The notes under the pieces were generated by a model that was not told the DNA's origin, did not search any database, and saw only the letters and a program-made list of their open reading frames with translations. Source: SD8 sp035528475 (GTDB lineage Archaea; Halobacteriota; Methanomicrobia; Methanomicrobiales; Methanospirillaceae). Taken from it: DNA of 64,000 bases. The DNA lies in contig DATKYO010000046.1 of the NCBI GenBank assembly GCA_035528475.1, positions 32,532-96,531 on the forward strand, given 5' to 3'. A program made the position numbers and the translations under genes. This document shows positions 43,876 to 52,750 of this stretch, one piece after another. How positions within the stretch are numbered: the stretch's first letter is position 1; each line of letters starts with the position of its first letter.

Positions 43876-44457
43876 TTAAAATGTTCCCGCTACCACGGAA
43901 AACAGGTCAGATTCTGCAACAGGGGGCTCCCGCGGAGTCCCTATAACAATCCTCTCTTCAGGGTAGCCGAGTTTTTCACAAAGAGCTATCCTCGTGAGTT
44001 CTCCTGTATCCTGGAGGATTGTACCCAACGCACGAAGATCGAATTTTGGGTCTGCGATCAGGAAAACCACTTTACCCCTGGCAATCTCCTGTGCAGCTTC
44101 CCTGCAGGCCTTTCCATGATCCTTTCCGTGAGCGACCACCACTGTGAACCTGTAAATGGGTATATGAAGCCTGGCTGCGGCGATCTGCAGGGAAGAGATG
44201 CCCGGGATGATCTCACCTTCCAGGTATCCCAGCCCGGCCAGCATTGGGTCTCCTGTGGAGAGCACGACTGCCGCGTCAGGAATGGACCGGAGGGACCCGT
44301 AATCCGAAATCTCATGTACCGTACAACTGTCATTTATATGCCCTGAAGCCAGTTCGATGGCTCTTCGTGAGCCATAGATAAGATTTGCCCCCAAAATAGC
44401 CTCTATCGCCTTCACAGTAATCATTCCCGGGCCGCAACCCACGCCTACAATCATCAT
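43876..44457 (-). CDS. cbiE: cobalt-precorrin-7 (C5)-methyltransferase
   Basis: A 193-residue tetrapyrrole methylase, the last gene of the cbi operon. MIVGVGCGPGMITVKA is the N-terminal SAM-binding loop, STGDPMLAGLG the second conserved loop, and GISSLQIAAARL the next. It methylates C5 (with CbiT doing C15 and decarboxylation). The separate CbiE plus CbiT arrangement is the anaerobic form. The start overlaps the cbiD stop by 4 nt. Confidence 0.9.
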   Translation of the reverse strand: MMIVGVGCGPGMITVKAIEAILGANLIYGSRRAIELASGHINDSCTVHEISDYGSLRSIPDAAVVLSTGDPMLAGLGYLEGEIIPGISSLQIAAARLHIPIYRFTVVVAHGKDHGKACREAAQEIARGKVVFLIADPKFDLRALGTILQDTGELTRIALCEKLGYPEERIVIGTPREPPVAESDLFSVVAGTF

Positions 44458-45464
44458 CCCGAATCACCCACAATCTCTCCTTCCCTGTTCACCAGCACCA
44501 CCCGAACCCCTGGATAATGCTTTCTGGCCAGAGTAAATGCATGTTCCATACGCTCACGAAATCCCTGCGATTCGGCCAGCTCTTCGACTGTATGGCATCC
44601 CGTGCCGTCAAGTATCGCCGGGTCGAAAAATTTCAATATAAGGGCAGGAAGGCCACAGAGCACCGTATCCCGGTTCCTGCGGGAAAGGATCTCTCCGATC
44701 TTTCCGCCTGCAAGCACTATATCATACCCGGGAAACAACAGGCGGGAGTATCGAAGACCGGTCCTCCCTGTGGTAAGGACGACTTTTTCAGGGGCGACCG
44801 CCCGCTCTATTGCCGATTCGGTAAGGTGGTCATCCCAGGGCTCGACAAAACCTGTAGTACCAAGGATGGAGATCCCGTCACATACTCCCATACGGGGATT
44901 GAGGGTCTTTTTTGCAATATCCCTCCCGCGGGGCACGGAGAGGGTGACTGACACCCCGTCAAGTCCGGTCTCCTCCAGTGCCTCGTCTGCCGACCGCAGT
45001 ATGCAGTCCAGGGCAGGAATACTTATTGCCGGATCTCCCTTGCGATTGCGGGGCGTGTGGCGATTGAATATCCCGATTCCATCGCCGGGGACTAACTCCA
45101 TGCCTTTTTGTGAGGGTTGCGCAACAGCCAGAAATTCAAGTCCGGCAGTTACATCTCCTGGATAATCTCCGGGATATTTACTGGCAGAGGATTGTCCCCC
45201 CGATCCCGTTACAGGAACAGTGACGCTGATTCCACACGGGAGTTTCACTTTCACTTCATTGACCGGACTCTTAAGGGAGAGAATGGCAGCTTTGCAGGAT
45301 GCAGCAGCGGTAGTTCCCGTAGTGAACCCACGTTTAAGTATCATTCCTGAAGCGGTGAGCACCGCAAGACCCAGTTTTACAGCCTCAAGATCATCCGGTG
45401 CATGACACTTCTCTATCCAGGCTTCAGGATAGGAAAATCCGGTAACCGGATCAGTCAGTCTCAT
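44454..45464 (-). CDS. cbiD: cobalt-precorrin-5B (C1)-methyltransferase
   Basis: A 336-residue CbiD from ATG 45464, or 342 from ATG 45482, that transfers a methyl to C1 of the ring-contracted intermediate. Motifs: DPVTGFSYPEAWIEKC, the RGFTTGTTAAASCKAA loop, TVPVTGS and LTTGRTGLRYSR. CbiD is specific to the anaerobic corrin pathway and unrelated in fold to the other methylases. It overlaps cbiC at its start and cbiE at its stop. Confidence 0.92.
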   Translation of the reverse strand: MRLTDPVTGFSYPEAWIEKCHAPDDLEAVKLGLAVLTASGMILKRGFTTGTTAAASCKAAILSLKSPVNEVKVKLPCGISVTVPVTGSGGQSSASKYPGDYPGDVTAGLEFLAVAQPSQKGMELVPGDGIGIFNRHTPRNRKGDPAISIPALDCILRSADEALEETGLDGVSVTLSVPRGRDIAKKTLNPRMGVCDGISILGTTGFVEPWDDHLTESAIERAVAPEKVVLTTGRTGLRYSRLLFPGYDIVLAGGKIGEILSRRNRDTVLCGLPALILKFFDPAILDGTGCHTVEELAESQGFRERMEHAFTLARKHYPGVRVVLVNREGEIVGDSG

Positions 45465-46137
45465 TTTCCTGCTCACGGCCATGCAATTCGGAGTATATAG
45501 TGATAATCTCGTTCATTGCCGCCACCGCCACCGGCGTGCCTCCCCTTGTCCCTTCCACGGAAATTGACGGCACGGAAAGTTTCCGGAGCTCCTCTTTTGA
45601 CTCGGCTGCATTTACAAAACCTACTGCGGAGCCGATTACAAGGGCAGGAGATTTCCCTTCCCGAATCATGTCGCATACAACCAGAAGGGCTGACGGGGCA
45701 TTCCCGATCACCACGATGGCCCCGTCCATTACATCGCTGAGTGCCAGAATCCCTGCGCTGGTACGGGTAATCCCTCTCGACTCTGCTATATCGGCTCCAT
45801 AATCCAGCGCACAGAGGACCCTGCTATGGTGTCCCTTCTTCAGGATGCCTACCTGGACCATCCGTATATCAGTAATTACAGGCACACCGGAACGCAGCGC
45901 TGCCAGGCCGGAACCGACCGGATCATTGCGGAAGCGAAGGAGTGCGGCCATGGAAAAGTCTCCGACCGCAATGGAGCAGCGCTGGGTGACCCGATCTTCG
46001 TATCCCTCGTTCCCGAGTGTTTCCATTGCGAGCTTTCTGCTCCGCGAGGAGATCTGGTAGGCCTCATCAGTCGTTGCCCCCAGATCAATATACGTATTTT
46101 CTATGGTATCCCCGCGGCGTGATGATTCCTCTTTCAT
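45451..46137 (-). CDS. cbiC: cobalt-precorrin-8 methylmutase
   Basis: A 228-residue CbiC that moves the methyl group from C11 to C12 to give cobyrinic acid. Visible are DLGATTDEAYQISSRSRKLA near residue 18, TDIRMVQVGILKK, and VIGSAVGFVNAAESKEEL near residue 175. The start at ATG 46137 (GGAG upstream) or at TTG 46146 overlaps the cbiH gene by about 55-60 nt, an unusual length of overlap, but no in-frame start lies later without losing the family N terminus. Confidence 0.9.
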   Translation of the reverse strand: MKEESSRRGDTIENTYIDLGATTDEAYQISSRSRKLAMETLGNEGYEDRVTQRCSIAVGDFSMAALLRFRNDPVGSGLAALRSGVPVITDIRMVQVGILKKGHHSRVLCALDYGADIAESRGITRTSAGILALSDVMDGAIVVIGNAPSALLVVCDMIREGKSPALVIGSAVGFVNAAESKEELRKLSVPSISVEGTRGGTPVAVAAMNEIITIYSELHGREQENETD

Positions 46138-46867
46138 CCTCTCCAATCCTCCATATCCTGCTTTCTTCTCCTCCCACTATCACGGTGGAATGCATATCAA
46201 CCCATCCTTCGAGGCGGTCTATTTCGCCCAATGTGGTGATCCGGATCTCCTCCCCCTCCCTGTAGCCATTTTTTACTATACCTACAGGTGTCCCCGGACC
46301 ACGGTATCTTGCGGCAATCTCCATGGCAAGGGCGAAATTGTGGGGCCGTCCCCTGCTCCTCGGGTTATAGAGGGCCACAGGGATTCCAATCGAGAATACG
46401 CCATTGAGTCTCTTTTCGATCACATCGAGAGGGGTAAGCAGGTCCGAGAGACTTATGACGGCGAAATCCCCTGACAAGGGGGAACCCAGGAGAGATGCAG
46501 CCGCATTTGCCGCTGTCACCCCGGGAATAACCTCTACACTGATATCAGATCCATGTTGTTGTATGATCTCAAGCACTATGCTGGCCATACCGTATACACC
46601 GGGATCACCCCCACTCACCATGGACACCACATGGTCTGATGCCAGTTCGATGGCTCTTTTTGCCCTCTCAACCTCTTTTCCCATCGAACTGCGGATGACT
46701 GTTTTTCCATGCAGTAACGGAAGAAGGGGAGCAATATATGATTCATTCCCGATTATATACTCGGACTCTTCAAGTGCCCGTAGTGCTCTCCGGGTCATAT
46801 ATTCCGGTATTCCGGGACCGGAACCCACGAGATAGAGCTTTCCGCGGGATTTATCTGGCGATGGCAA
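46085..46867 (-). CDS. cbiH: cobalt-factor III methyltransferase (C17)
   Basis: A 260-residue tetrapyrrole methylase that methylates C17 and drives ring contraction. The opening reads LYLVGSGPGIPEYMTRRA, with SGGDPGVYGMASIV near residue 82 and a GVTAANAAASLLGSPLSGDF loop. The C-terminal part has PVGIVKNGYREGEEI. It overlaps cbiG by 17 nt and cbiC by about 55 nt. Confidence 0.92.
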   Translation of the reverse strand: MPSPDKSRGKLYLVGSGPGIPEYMTRRALRALEESEYIIGNESYIAPLLPLLHGKTVIRSSMGKEVERAKRAIELASDHVVSMVSGGDPGVYGMASIVLEIIQQHGSDISVEVIPGVTAANAAASLLGSPLSGDFAVISLSDLLTPLDVIEKRLNGVFSIGIPVALYNPRSRGRPHNFALAMEIAARYRGPGTPVGIVKNGYREGEEIRITTLGEIDRLEGWVDMHSTVIVGGEESRIWRIGEDERGIITPRGYHRKYVY

Positions 46868-47720
46868 TTGTCACACCTCCGTACACTTTTTTTGGGAGCA
46901 CCAGCTCTTTTTTCCTGGCAGCAGCCAGTGCACAGGGTTCTGCCACACCAGGCAGTCCGATTTTGCCTGCACGGGAAGGGGAGGCAGGAGGATGAGCAGT
47001 TATTGTGGCATCGTCCAGAAACAGGAGGGTACCGTTCATTGCTCTCACCGCCTCAATGAGCCCTTTTTCATGCAATTTCTTCTCGGTGGTCGCATAGATC
47101 ATCACCTCTTCCGCAACGATTCCGGCATCGGCAAGGGCTGTATGTATGGCCTCTTTCACCTGGAGCATGGATATTCCTCTCCTGCATCCGATTCCCAATG
47201 AAAATTCTCCTTTTTTCAACAGAACGGATATGCCCGGCCCGCCGATGACGATTGAGGGGCTGGGCGCTGAAAATACACCCACCTCTCCGTCCAGGATGGC
47301 TGCATTCACCGCCCGCGTTGAATCCCTGTTCAGCACTGCCAGGTCCATTGCGTCTGCCATGACTTCAACCGCAACTTTCCCGGCAGTCTCGGTGGCGGTA
47401 GTGATGACCGGGGCAATTCCCATTCCCAGAAGTTTCCTTGCCATGTCATTTCCTCCGTGATGCCCCCCTATCAAAGGTATCGCATAGGAAAGGTCGGGGC
47501 TGACAACCACCACAGCAGGATCATTCCACTTATCAACAAGCAGGGGAGCAATATTCCGCACTGCTATTCCCATGGACATGACTGCAACAAGACACCGGTA
47601 GCGGGAAAAGGACTCCCTGAAACTGTCATCTTGATAAATCATCAAATCTGAGCCGAGATAGTCGGCAATTCGCCTTGCGGAAGCCTCGAATCTGGGAAGG
47701 GAAATGACTACATCATTCAT
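46851..47720 (-). CDS. cbiG: cobalt-precorrin 5A hydrolase
   Basis: A 289-residue CbiG that opens the delta-lactone of cobalt-precorrin-5A and releases acetaldehyde. Seen are AVMSMGIAVRNIAPL, PLIGGHHGGNDMARKLL, GIGCRRGISMLQV and CALAAARKKELVLPKK near the C terminus. The N- and C-terminal domains are joined in one chain, as in typical CbiG. It overlaps its neighbours cbiF and cbiH. Confidence 0.9.
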   Translation of the reverse strand: MNDVVISLPRFEASARRIADYLGSDLMIYQDDSFRESFSRYRCLVAVMSMGIAVRNIAPLLVDKWNDPAVVVVSPDLSYAIPLIGGHHGGNDMARKLLGMGIAPVITTATETAGKVAVEVMADAMDLAVLNRDSTRAVNAAILDGEVGVFSAPSPSIVIGGPGISVLLKKGEFSLGIGCRRGISMLQVKEAIHTALADAGIVAEEVMIYATTEKKLHEKGLIEAVRAMNGTLLFLDDATITAHPPASPSRAGKIGLPGVAEPCALAAARKKELVLPKKVYGGVTIAIAR

Positions 47721-48433
47721 GAATAGAGGGCGGACCTCCGATGCCCTGCGTGTGCCGGGGAGAGAATTCCTCCTATTATTAGTAATGCAGTGCGGTTAAT
47801 TCCTGCATCGCTTGCCTTCCGGGCGATATCTGCCACAGTGCCGGTAATGATCTTCTGGTCAGGCCAGGTCGCTTTATAGACTACCGCCGCCGGTGTCTCG
47901 GGGGGATATTGTACTTTTGAGATAACTTCCTCAAAGTGAGCGGCTCCCAGAAATACCACCATGGTGGCTCCATGACCGGATAGTTCTGTGATATTATCAT
48001 AATCCAGTGTTTCCCCGGCAGGGCGGGTCACGATTACCGTATCTGACACTCCTCCCAGGGTCAGCTGCGTCTGGAGTGCCGCAGCAGCACCGAACATGGA
48101 GGAAACCCCGGGAATTACCTCGTACTCAATTTCTTCCTCGCGGAGCCTTTGCATCTGTTCTACAATGGCCCCGAATAGTGAAGGATCACCCGAATGAAGC
48201 CGGACAACTCTCTTTCCAGACCGGGCATGGGTGACCATGAGCGGTACAATCTCTTCTAAGGTTTTTCCCCAGCTGTCAACCTTAATAGTTGCATGAGAAC
48301 GGTCCACAAGGGCAGGATTGACCAGTGAGCCGGTATATATGAGCACGTCTGCCCGTTGCAGAAGGTCATTTCCCTTGACGGTAATAAGATCAGGATCGCC
48401 GGGTCCGGCCCCGACAAAGTATATTTTCTCCAT
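47717..48433 (-). CDS. cbiF: cobalt-precorrin-4 (C11)-methyltransferase
   Basis: A 238-residue tetrapyrrole methylase. KIYFVGAGPGDPDLITVKG begins the SAM-binding fold, followed by HSGDPSLFGAIVEQM and GVSSMFGAAAALQTQLTL. The C terminus has YKATWPDQKIITGTV. It is the most strongly conserved gene of the cluster. Its stop overlaps the cbiG start (ATGA-like) and its start abuts the cbiL stop. Confidence 0.95.
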   Translation of the reverse strand: MEKIYFVGAGPGDPDLITVKGNDLLQRADVLIYTGSLVNPALVDRSHATIKVDSWGKTLEEIVPLMVTHARSGKRVVRLHSGDPSLFGAIVEQMQRLREEEIEYEVIPGVSSMFGAAAALQTQLTLGGVSDTVIVTRPAGETLDYDNITELSGHGATMVVFLGAAHFEEVISKVQYPPETPAAVVYKATWPDQKIITGTVADIARKASDAGINRTALLIIGGILSPAHAGHRRSALYS

Positions 48434-49048
48434 TCAGCGCCCCGCATACATGATACTCATATAATCACTCGTTTCTGGAAGATTATCTGTAGAAAATATT
48501 TTTGTGTCTCCCATAAACATCCTTTCCACCAGGATAAAAGAACTGTAACCTTCCTGCATCAGTTTTTCAGCAATTAATTTAGGTTTCCGCACTTTGAGGA
48601 TTATCCTGTACCTGGGCTCCCTGCCATCAGTCACTAAAAATCCATCTGACAGGGATATCCCTGCCACGGATGCGAATGCGGTAATCGAACTCACTCCCGG
48701 TTCTGTACAGAACCGGATATCCGGGTGGCGTTGTTCCATAACCTCACAGAGCCTTGAGAAGGTGGAGAAGAAATTTGGGTCACCCAGGATTCCGAGCACT
48801 GCCATACCTTCCATGGCCACTCCGGCGATACGTTCTGAATTCCTCTCCATGCAGTCCCGGATAATGCCCTCATCTTCGGTCATGGGAAACTCCAGAATTT
48901 CTGCTTCCCTGTAGGGCAATACAAGGTTATAGGCGATTTTTCCCGGCACAAAAACTACATCGGCTTCTTTAATGAGCCTTACAGCCCGCAAAGTGAGCAG
49001 TTCCGGGTCTCCAGGCCCCAGCCCCAGTCCTACGAGCACTCTGCACAC
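48434..49048 (-). CDS. cbiL: cobalt-factor II (C20)-methyltransferase
   Basis: A 204-residue methylase from a GTG start. VLVGLGLGPGDPELLTLRA is the first loop, ILGDPNFFSTFSRL the second, and EPGVSSITAFASVAG the third. It acts on cobalt-factor II, the first methylation after cobalt insertion. The gene overlaps cbiT and is followed directly by cbiF. Confidence 0.9.
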   Translation of the reverse strand: MCRVLVGLGLGPGDPELLTLRAVRLIKEADVVFVPGKIAYNLVLPYREAEILEFPMTEDEGIIRDCMERNSERIAGVAMEGMAVLGILGDPNFFSTFSRLCEVMEQRHPDIRFCTEPGVSSITAFASVAGISLSDGFLVTDGREPRYRIILKVRKPKLIAEKLMQEGYSSFILVERMFMGDTKIFSTDNLPETSDYMSIMYAGR

Positions 49049-49566
49049 CCTCCGACAATGACAAAAACCGGGTCATGTGGCTTGAACATCATGCCCCGCC
49101 CCAGTGGGTATGATCGCGAAACTGATACAAGAATTGCCTCTTTGAAGATTCCAAGCCTCTTCATCTCACTGATGGCTTCATGCATAGTTTCTATCAGCAC
49201 CGCATTCACCACGACCGAACGTGCCTCCTTTTCTGCCAGTAGCGTAAGAACCCGGGAAAGATCCCGGGAGCCTCCCACGAATGCCGCATCCACAGTCTCG
49301 AATCGCTCCAGAAAATCAATCGCTTCTTCACAAAAGAACTGTGCATTCTGCACACCAGCACGCGATGCGCATTCACGTGCATAGTTCACTGCCTCTATGC
49401 GTGTATCTGCTCCATAGACCCATTTCACCATCGGAGCCGCATTGAGTGAAACTTTCCCGGTGCCACATCCGATGTCCAGAAATATATCGGATTTTTGGAG
49501 CCTTGATTTGAAAAGGGCTATTGCCATGACCTCATCTTTCGTCGGTCCGCCGGGCAGATTCATCAT
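49030..49566 (-). CDS. cbiT: cobalt-precorrin-6B (C15)-methyltransferase, decarboxylating
   Basis: A class I SAM methyltransferase of about 178 residues with NLPGGPTKDEVMAIALFK at the N terminus and the DIGCGTGKVSLNAA loop. It methylates C15 and decarboxylates the C12 acetate. An AAGGTG site lies just upstream of the adjacent ATG codons at 49566 and 49563. The TTG at 49578 is less likely. It is the first gene of the operon cbiT-L-F-G-H-C-D-E, whose promoter must lie in the 300-nt gap before it. Confidence 0.9.
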   Translation of the reverse strand: MMNLPGGPTKDEVMAIALFKSRLQKSDIFLDIGCGTGKVSLNAAPMVKWVYGADTRIEAVNYARECASRAGVQNAQFFCEEAIDFLERFETVDAAFVGGSRDLSRVLTLLAEKEARSVVVNAVLIETMHEAISEMKRLGIFKEAILVSVSRSYPLGRGMMFKPHDPVFVIVGGCAECS

Positions 49567-49578
49567 ACACCTTCTCAA

Positions 49579-49882
49579 ACTAAAGTTGTTTTAATGTATT
49601 AATTGCTTGTTTTCCGGATTGTCAGGAAGCTATTTGAGGTAATATCTCCGCTTTGTTAAATGCGTAACCTGAAGCGGCGCCCTTGTTACATGATGTGCGT
49701 TTCCCGATGCTGCCCAAAGGTGGCGGTTTTTGTTCCCGCGGCCCAAAAACCAAAAATTCTTCTCCCGCAATGCACTCAAATTCTCCGGGTATCGGTGCAA
49801 ACAAATTGATTATCCGGTGACATGGAATTCGTTTCACCGTTTGTAATATACGAATGAAAGAGGAAATATTCGATTTTTTAAA
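49579..49882. other. 304-nt gap between the cobA end and cbiT
   Basis: Contains only a 71-codon minus-strand frame from a GTG (49622-49837) of no recognisable family. The promoter of cbiT is expected here, although no clear TATA box stands out. In other methanogens hemD often follows cobA, but no hemD-like frame is seen. Confidence 0.4.
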
Positions 49883-50638
49883 TCAAATCGGAATCAGACT
49901 TCTGTCGTCCTCCCTGTACATATTCACAACCTCGCCGATAACGATGACTGCAGGAGGCGATACTTTCCTATCCCGGGCGATAGCTCCGATATCTTTCAAC
50001 GGGCCGGCAGTCACTCTCTGGTCAGCCCGCAATCCCCTCTCGATAATTGCTACAGGGGTGGATGGATCTTTTCCATGTTCAATTAAGGCTCCGGCGATAA
50101 GCGCGAGGTTTTTCACACCCATCAGGATCACTATGGTACCTCTGCTTTTGGCAAGAAGGCTCCAGTCCAGGGCTGATGCCGGTTTTGTGGGATCCTCATG
50201 GCCGGTAAGGATGGTGACCTGCGAGGCATATTTCCTGTGTGTGAGGGGAATGCCCACTGCACCGGGTACTGCCACTGCACTTGTGACTCCCGGCACCAGT
50301 TCAACCTCGATGCCCTCTCTTTTAAGGACCTCAAGTTCCTCTCCACCCCTGCCGAAGACAAAAGGATCGCCTCCTTTCAGCCGGACAACCGATTTACCCT
50401 CCTTTGCCCTGGCTACCATGATGGACTCGATCTGGTCCTGCTCGAGGACATGCCGGCTCCCGTATTTTCCGCAGTCTATCGTTTCTGCGCCTTTCGGTAG
50501 TGTGGCCAGGATATCTTCGCCTGGTAACTGATCAAAAAGCACCACATCTGCATGGTCGATAACCTCCCTTGCCCGGCAGGTGAGAAGTCCCGGTCCTCCG
50601 GGCCCTGATCCCACGAGATACACCTTACCTGTCATCAT
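49883..50638 (-). CDS. cobA: uroporphyrinogen-III C-methyltransferase
   Basis: A 251-residue SUMT that makes precorrin-2 by methylating C2 and C7 of uroporphyrinogen III. Motifs: KVYLVGSGPGGPGLLTCRA, VVLFDQLPGEDIL, the family-defining VVRLKGGDPFVFGRGGEE near residue 80, and GVTSAVAVPGAVGIPLTHR. It is a stand-alone version without a HemD or CysG fusion. It overlaps hemC by 14 nt. Confidence 0.95.
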   Translation of the reverse strand: MMTGKVYLVGSGPGGPGLLTCRAREVIDHADVVLFDQLPGEDILATLPKGAETIDCGKYGSRHVLEQDQIESIMVARAKEGKSVVRLKGGDPFVFGRGGEELEVLKREGIEVELVPGVTSAVAVPGAVGIPLTHRKYASQVTILTGHEDPTKPASALDWSLLAKSRGTIVILMGVKNLALIAGALIEHGKDPSTPVAIIERGLRADQRVTAGPLKDIGAIARDRKVSPPAVIVIGEVVNMYREDDRSLIPI

Positions 50639-51515
50639 CCAACCCCAGTTTCCGGTACGCGTCCCGGATTAATTCCCGTCCTTCTACGCGAAGAGAGCGT
50701 CCGCATTTCCTGGCGTTCTCCAGCGAATCGATATCTTCCCGAATCCTCACTGTCTGCGATCCGTCAAGTGCCAGGATCTCGGCAATGAGATGACCGTGCC
50801 TGCAATAAATGCCCTGCGGAGTGAAACACCCGCCTCCCACCTCTTCCATGACAGCCCTCTCCGCTTCCACGTCATGCCGGGTCGCAGCATGGTCGAGCAG
50901 TTGTATTATCTCCACTATCCCGGGCTGGTCGCTGTTCACAACAGCAATCGTCCCCTGGTTTGGAGAAGGCACAAACTCGCCCGGATCAAGCCGTTTTCCC
51001 GGGAGATTGAGGTTCATACGCTGTATCCCTGCTTCGGCCAGTATAATGGCATCATAATATCCTTCTTTTAGCTTTCGGAGACGTGTATCCACGTTTCCCC
51101 GCAGTTGCCTGACATCCAGCGAGGCATCCGACCGGAGCAGCTGGGCCCGCCTCCTGGTGCTGGAAGTCCCCACTACCCTGATTTGATCGGCATTGGCGGT
51201 ATGGGCCATAAAATCAGCCGGGGAATCGCGCTCCAGTATTGCGCCGGTGACGAGGCCGTTTGGTCTAATGGCTGGAATGTCCTTCATGCTATGGACTGCG
51301 GCGTCGATATGCCCGGAAAGGATTGCATCGTCAAGCGCCCTGACAAAAACTCCCTGGCCCCCAATTTCATGAAGGGGAACGCTGGTTTCTGTGTCGCCTC
51401 TTGTGGTGATTATAACCTTCTCAGTTTCGATGCCATGTCCGGCAAGGAGGCTGCAGACCTTGTCCGCCTGGACCATTGCCAGGCGGCTTCCCCGGGTCCC
51501 GATTCTCAGAGGCAT
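50625..51515 (-). CDS. hemC: hydroxymethylbilane synthase
   Basis: Porphobilinogen deaminase of 296 residues that assembles four porphobilinogens. The N terminus LRIGTRGSRLAMVQAD, the HSMKDIPA motif, GTSSTRRRAQLL and the dipyrromethane-carrying cysteine region GGGCFTPQGIY are all present. The cysteine anchor is at about residue 229. It overlaps hemL by 10 nt and cobA by 14 nt. Confidence 0.96.
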   Translation of the reverse strand: MPLRIGTRGSRLAMVQADKVCSLLAGHGIETEKVIITTRGDTETSVPLHEIGGQGVFVRALDDAILSGHIDAAVHSMKDIPAIRPNGLVTGAILERDSPADFMAHTANADQIRVVGTSSTRRRAQLLRSDASLDVRQLRGNVDTRLRKLKEGYYDAIILAEAGIQRMNLNLPGKRLDPGEFVPSPNQGTIAVVNSDQPGIVEIIQLLDHAATRHDVEAERAVMEEVGGGCFTPQGIYCRHGHLIAEILALDGSQTVRIREDIDSLENARKCGRSLRVEGRELIRDAYRKLGLDDDR

Positions 51516-52750
51516 GTCCGGTAGGCTTCAACGATCTGTTCGATATCCTGTTCTGTATGGGCGGTAGAGAGGAAATTGGTTTCAAACTGCGAAGGCGGGA
51601 TGAAAATCCCCGATTTATACATGGCATTCCAGAAACGGCCAAATTCTGTGGTATCGCATTCCCTGGCCTGTACATAGTTGGCCGGAGGGTGCTCCCTGAA
51701 GAAATACTTGAACATGGAGCCGATCCGAACAAAAGAACCGCTTCGGCCCCCTCCTATGCTCTCTTCGATCGTCTTTGCAGATCCTTCCAGCCTGTCATAG
51801 ATGTCCTTGTGACTGTGAATCCACCTTATTGTGGTTATTCCTGCAGCGAGGCTCAAGGGGTTGCCGCTGAATGTACCTGCCTGGTAGACCGGTCCCTGTG
51901 GAGCCACCAGCTCCATCATCTCCCGTGACCCGCCAAACGCACCAATAGGGAGGCCGCCTCCAAGGATCTTGCCCAGAGTGGTGATGTCGGGCCTGACTCC
52001 ATAGTATGCCTGGGCGCCCCCGATGCCAAGCCTGTAGCCTGTGATTACCTCGTCGAAGATGAGCAGGACATCATGGGCTTTTGTGATTTCCCTTGCTCCC
52101 TGCAGATACTCCTTTGCCGGGAGGATGGGCCCGATATTTCCCATAACCGGTTCCAGTATGAATGCTGCGATATCCTGGCTTGAGGACAGGATCGATTCAA
52201 GGGATTCAAGGTCATTGTAGGGCACCTGCCTTGTATGGGACACAAGGTCGGCCAGCACACCTGCAGAATCCGGAATCCCCATGGTTGTGGCACCTGACCC
52301 GGCTTTTACTAAAACTCCGTCATGGGCGCCGTGGAACCCTCCCTCAACTTTTATGATATCCTTTCGACCGGTAACTCCCCTGGCAAGCCGGATGGCGGCC
52401 ATGGTAGCCTCCGATCCACTGGATACAAACCGTATCATGTCCATCCCCGGGTGGTCGCCCGTGACCAGCGATGCAAAATCGGGTTCAAGCGGTGTAGGGG
52501 TGCCATAGAGCCACCCCTCCTCCAGCTGGTCGAGAATGGCTTTTCGGATTGCGGGGTGAGCATGCCCGAGCAGAAGCGGCCCGTAGCCCATGCAGCAGTC
52601 GATCAGGACGGTGTCTTCAACGGTGGTTATTCTGCTCCCTGCAGCCTTTTTTGTATAGAAGGGATAGGGTTTGATAGCCCTGACGGGGCTGCTGACACCT
52701 CCCGGCATCACGTGTCTGGCTTTGGCAAACAGGTCACTGCTCTTCATCAA
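51506..52750 (-). CDS. hemL: glutamate-1-semialdehyde 2,1-aminomutase
   Basis: A 414-residue PLP enzyme that makes 5-aminolevulinate from glutamate-1-semialdehyde. Visible are MPGGVSSPVRAIKPYPFY, SSGSEATMAAIRLAR, FDEVITGYRLGIGGAQAY and the PLP lysine in TLGKILGGGLPIGAFGG. The C5-pathway route is thus complete with hemA. It overlaps hemB by 17 nt. Confidence 0.97.
   Translation of the reverse strand: MMKSSDLFAKARHVMPGGVSSPVRAIKPYPFYTKKAAGSRITTVEDTVLIDCCMGYGPLLLGHAHPAIRKAILDQLEEGWLYGTPTPLEPDFASLVTGDHPGMDMIRFVSSGSEATMAAIRLARGVTGRKDIIKVEGGFHGAHDGVLVKAGSGATTMGIPDSAGVLADLVSHTRQVPYNDLESLESILSSSQDIAAFILEPVMGNIGPILPAKEYLQGAREITKAHDVLLIFDEVITGYRLGIGGAQAYYGVRPDITTLGKILGGGLPIGAFGGSREMMELVAPQGPVYQAGTFSGNPLSLAAGITTIRWIHSHKDIYDRLEGSAKTIEESIGGGRSGSFVRIGSMFKYFFREHPPANYVQARECDTTEFGRFWNAMYKSGIFIPPSQFETNFLSTAHTEQDIEQIVEAYRTCL

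Noticed and set aside
49622..49837. 71-codon frame as a hemD fragment
   Set aside because: No hemD motif is visible in it, and the start is a weak GTG.
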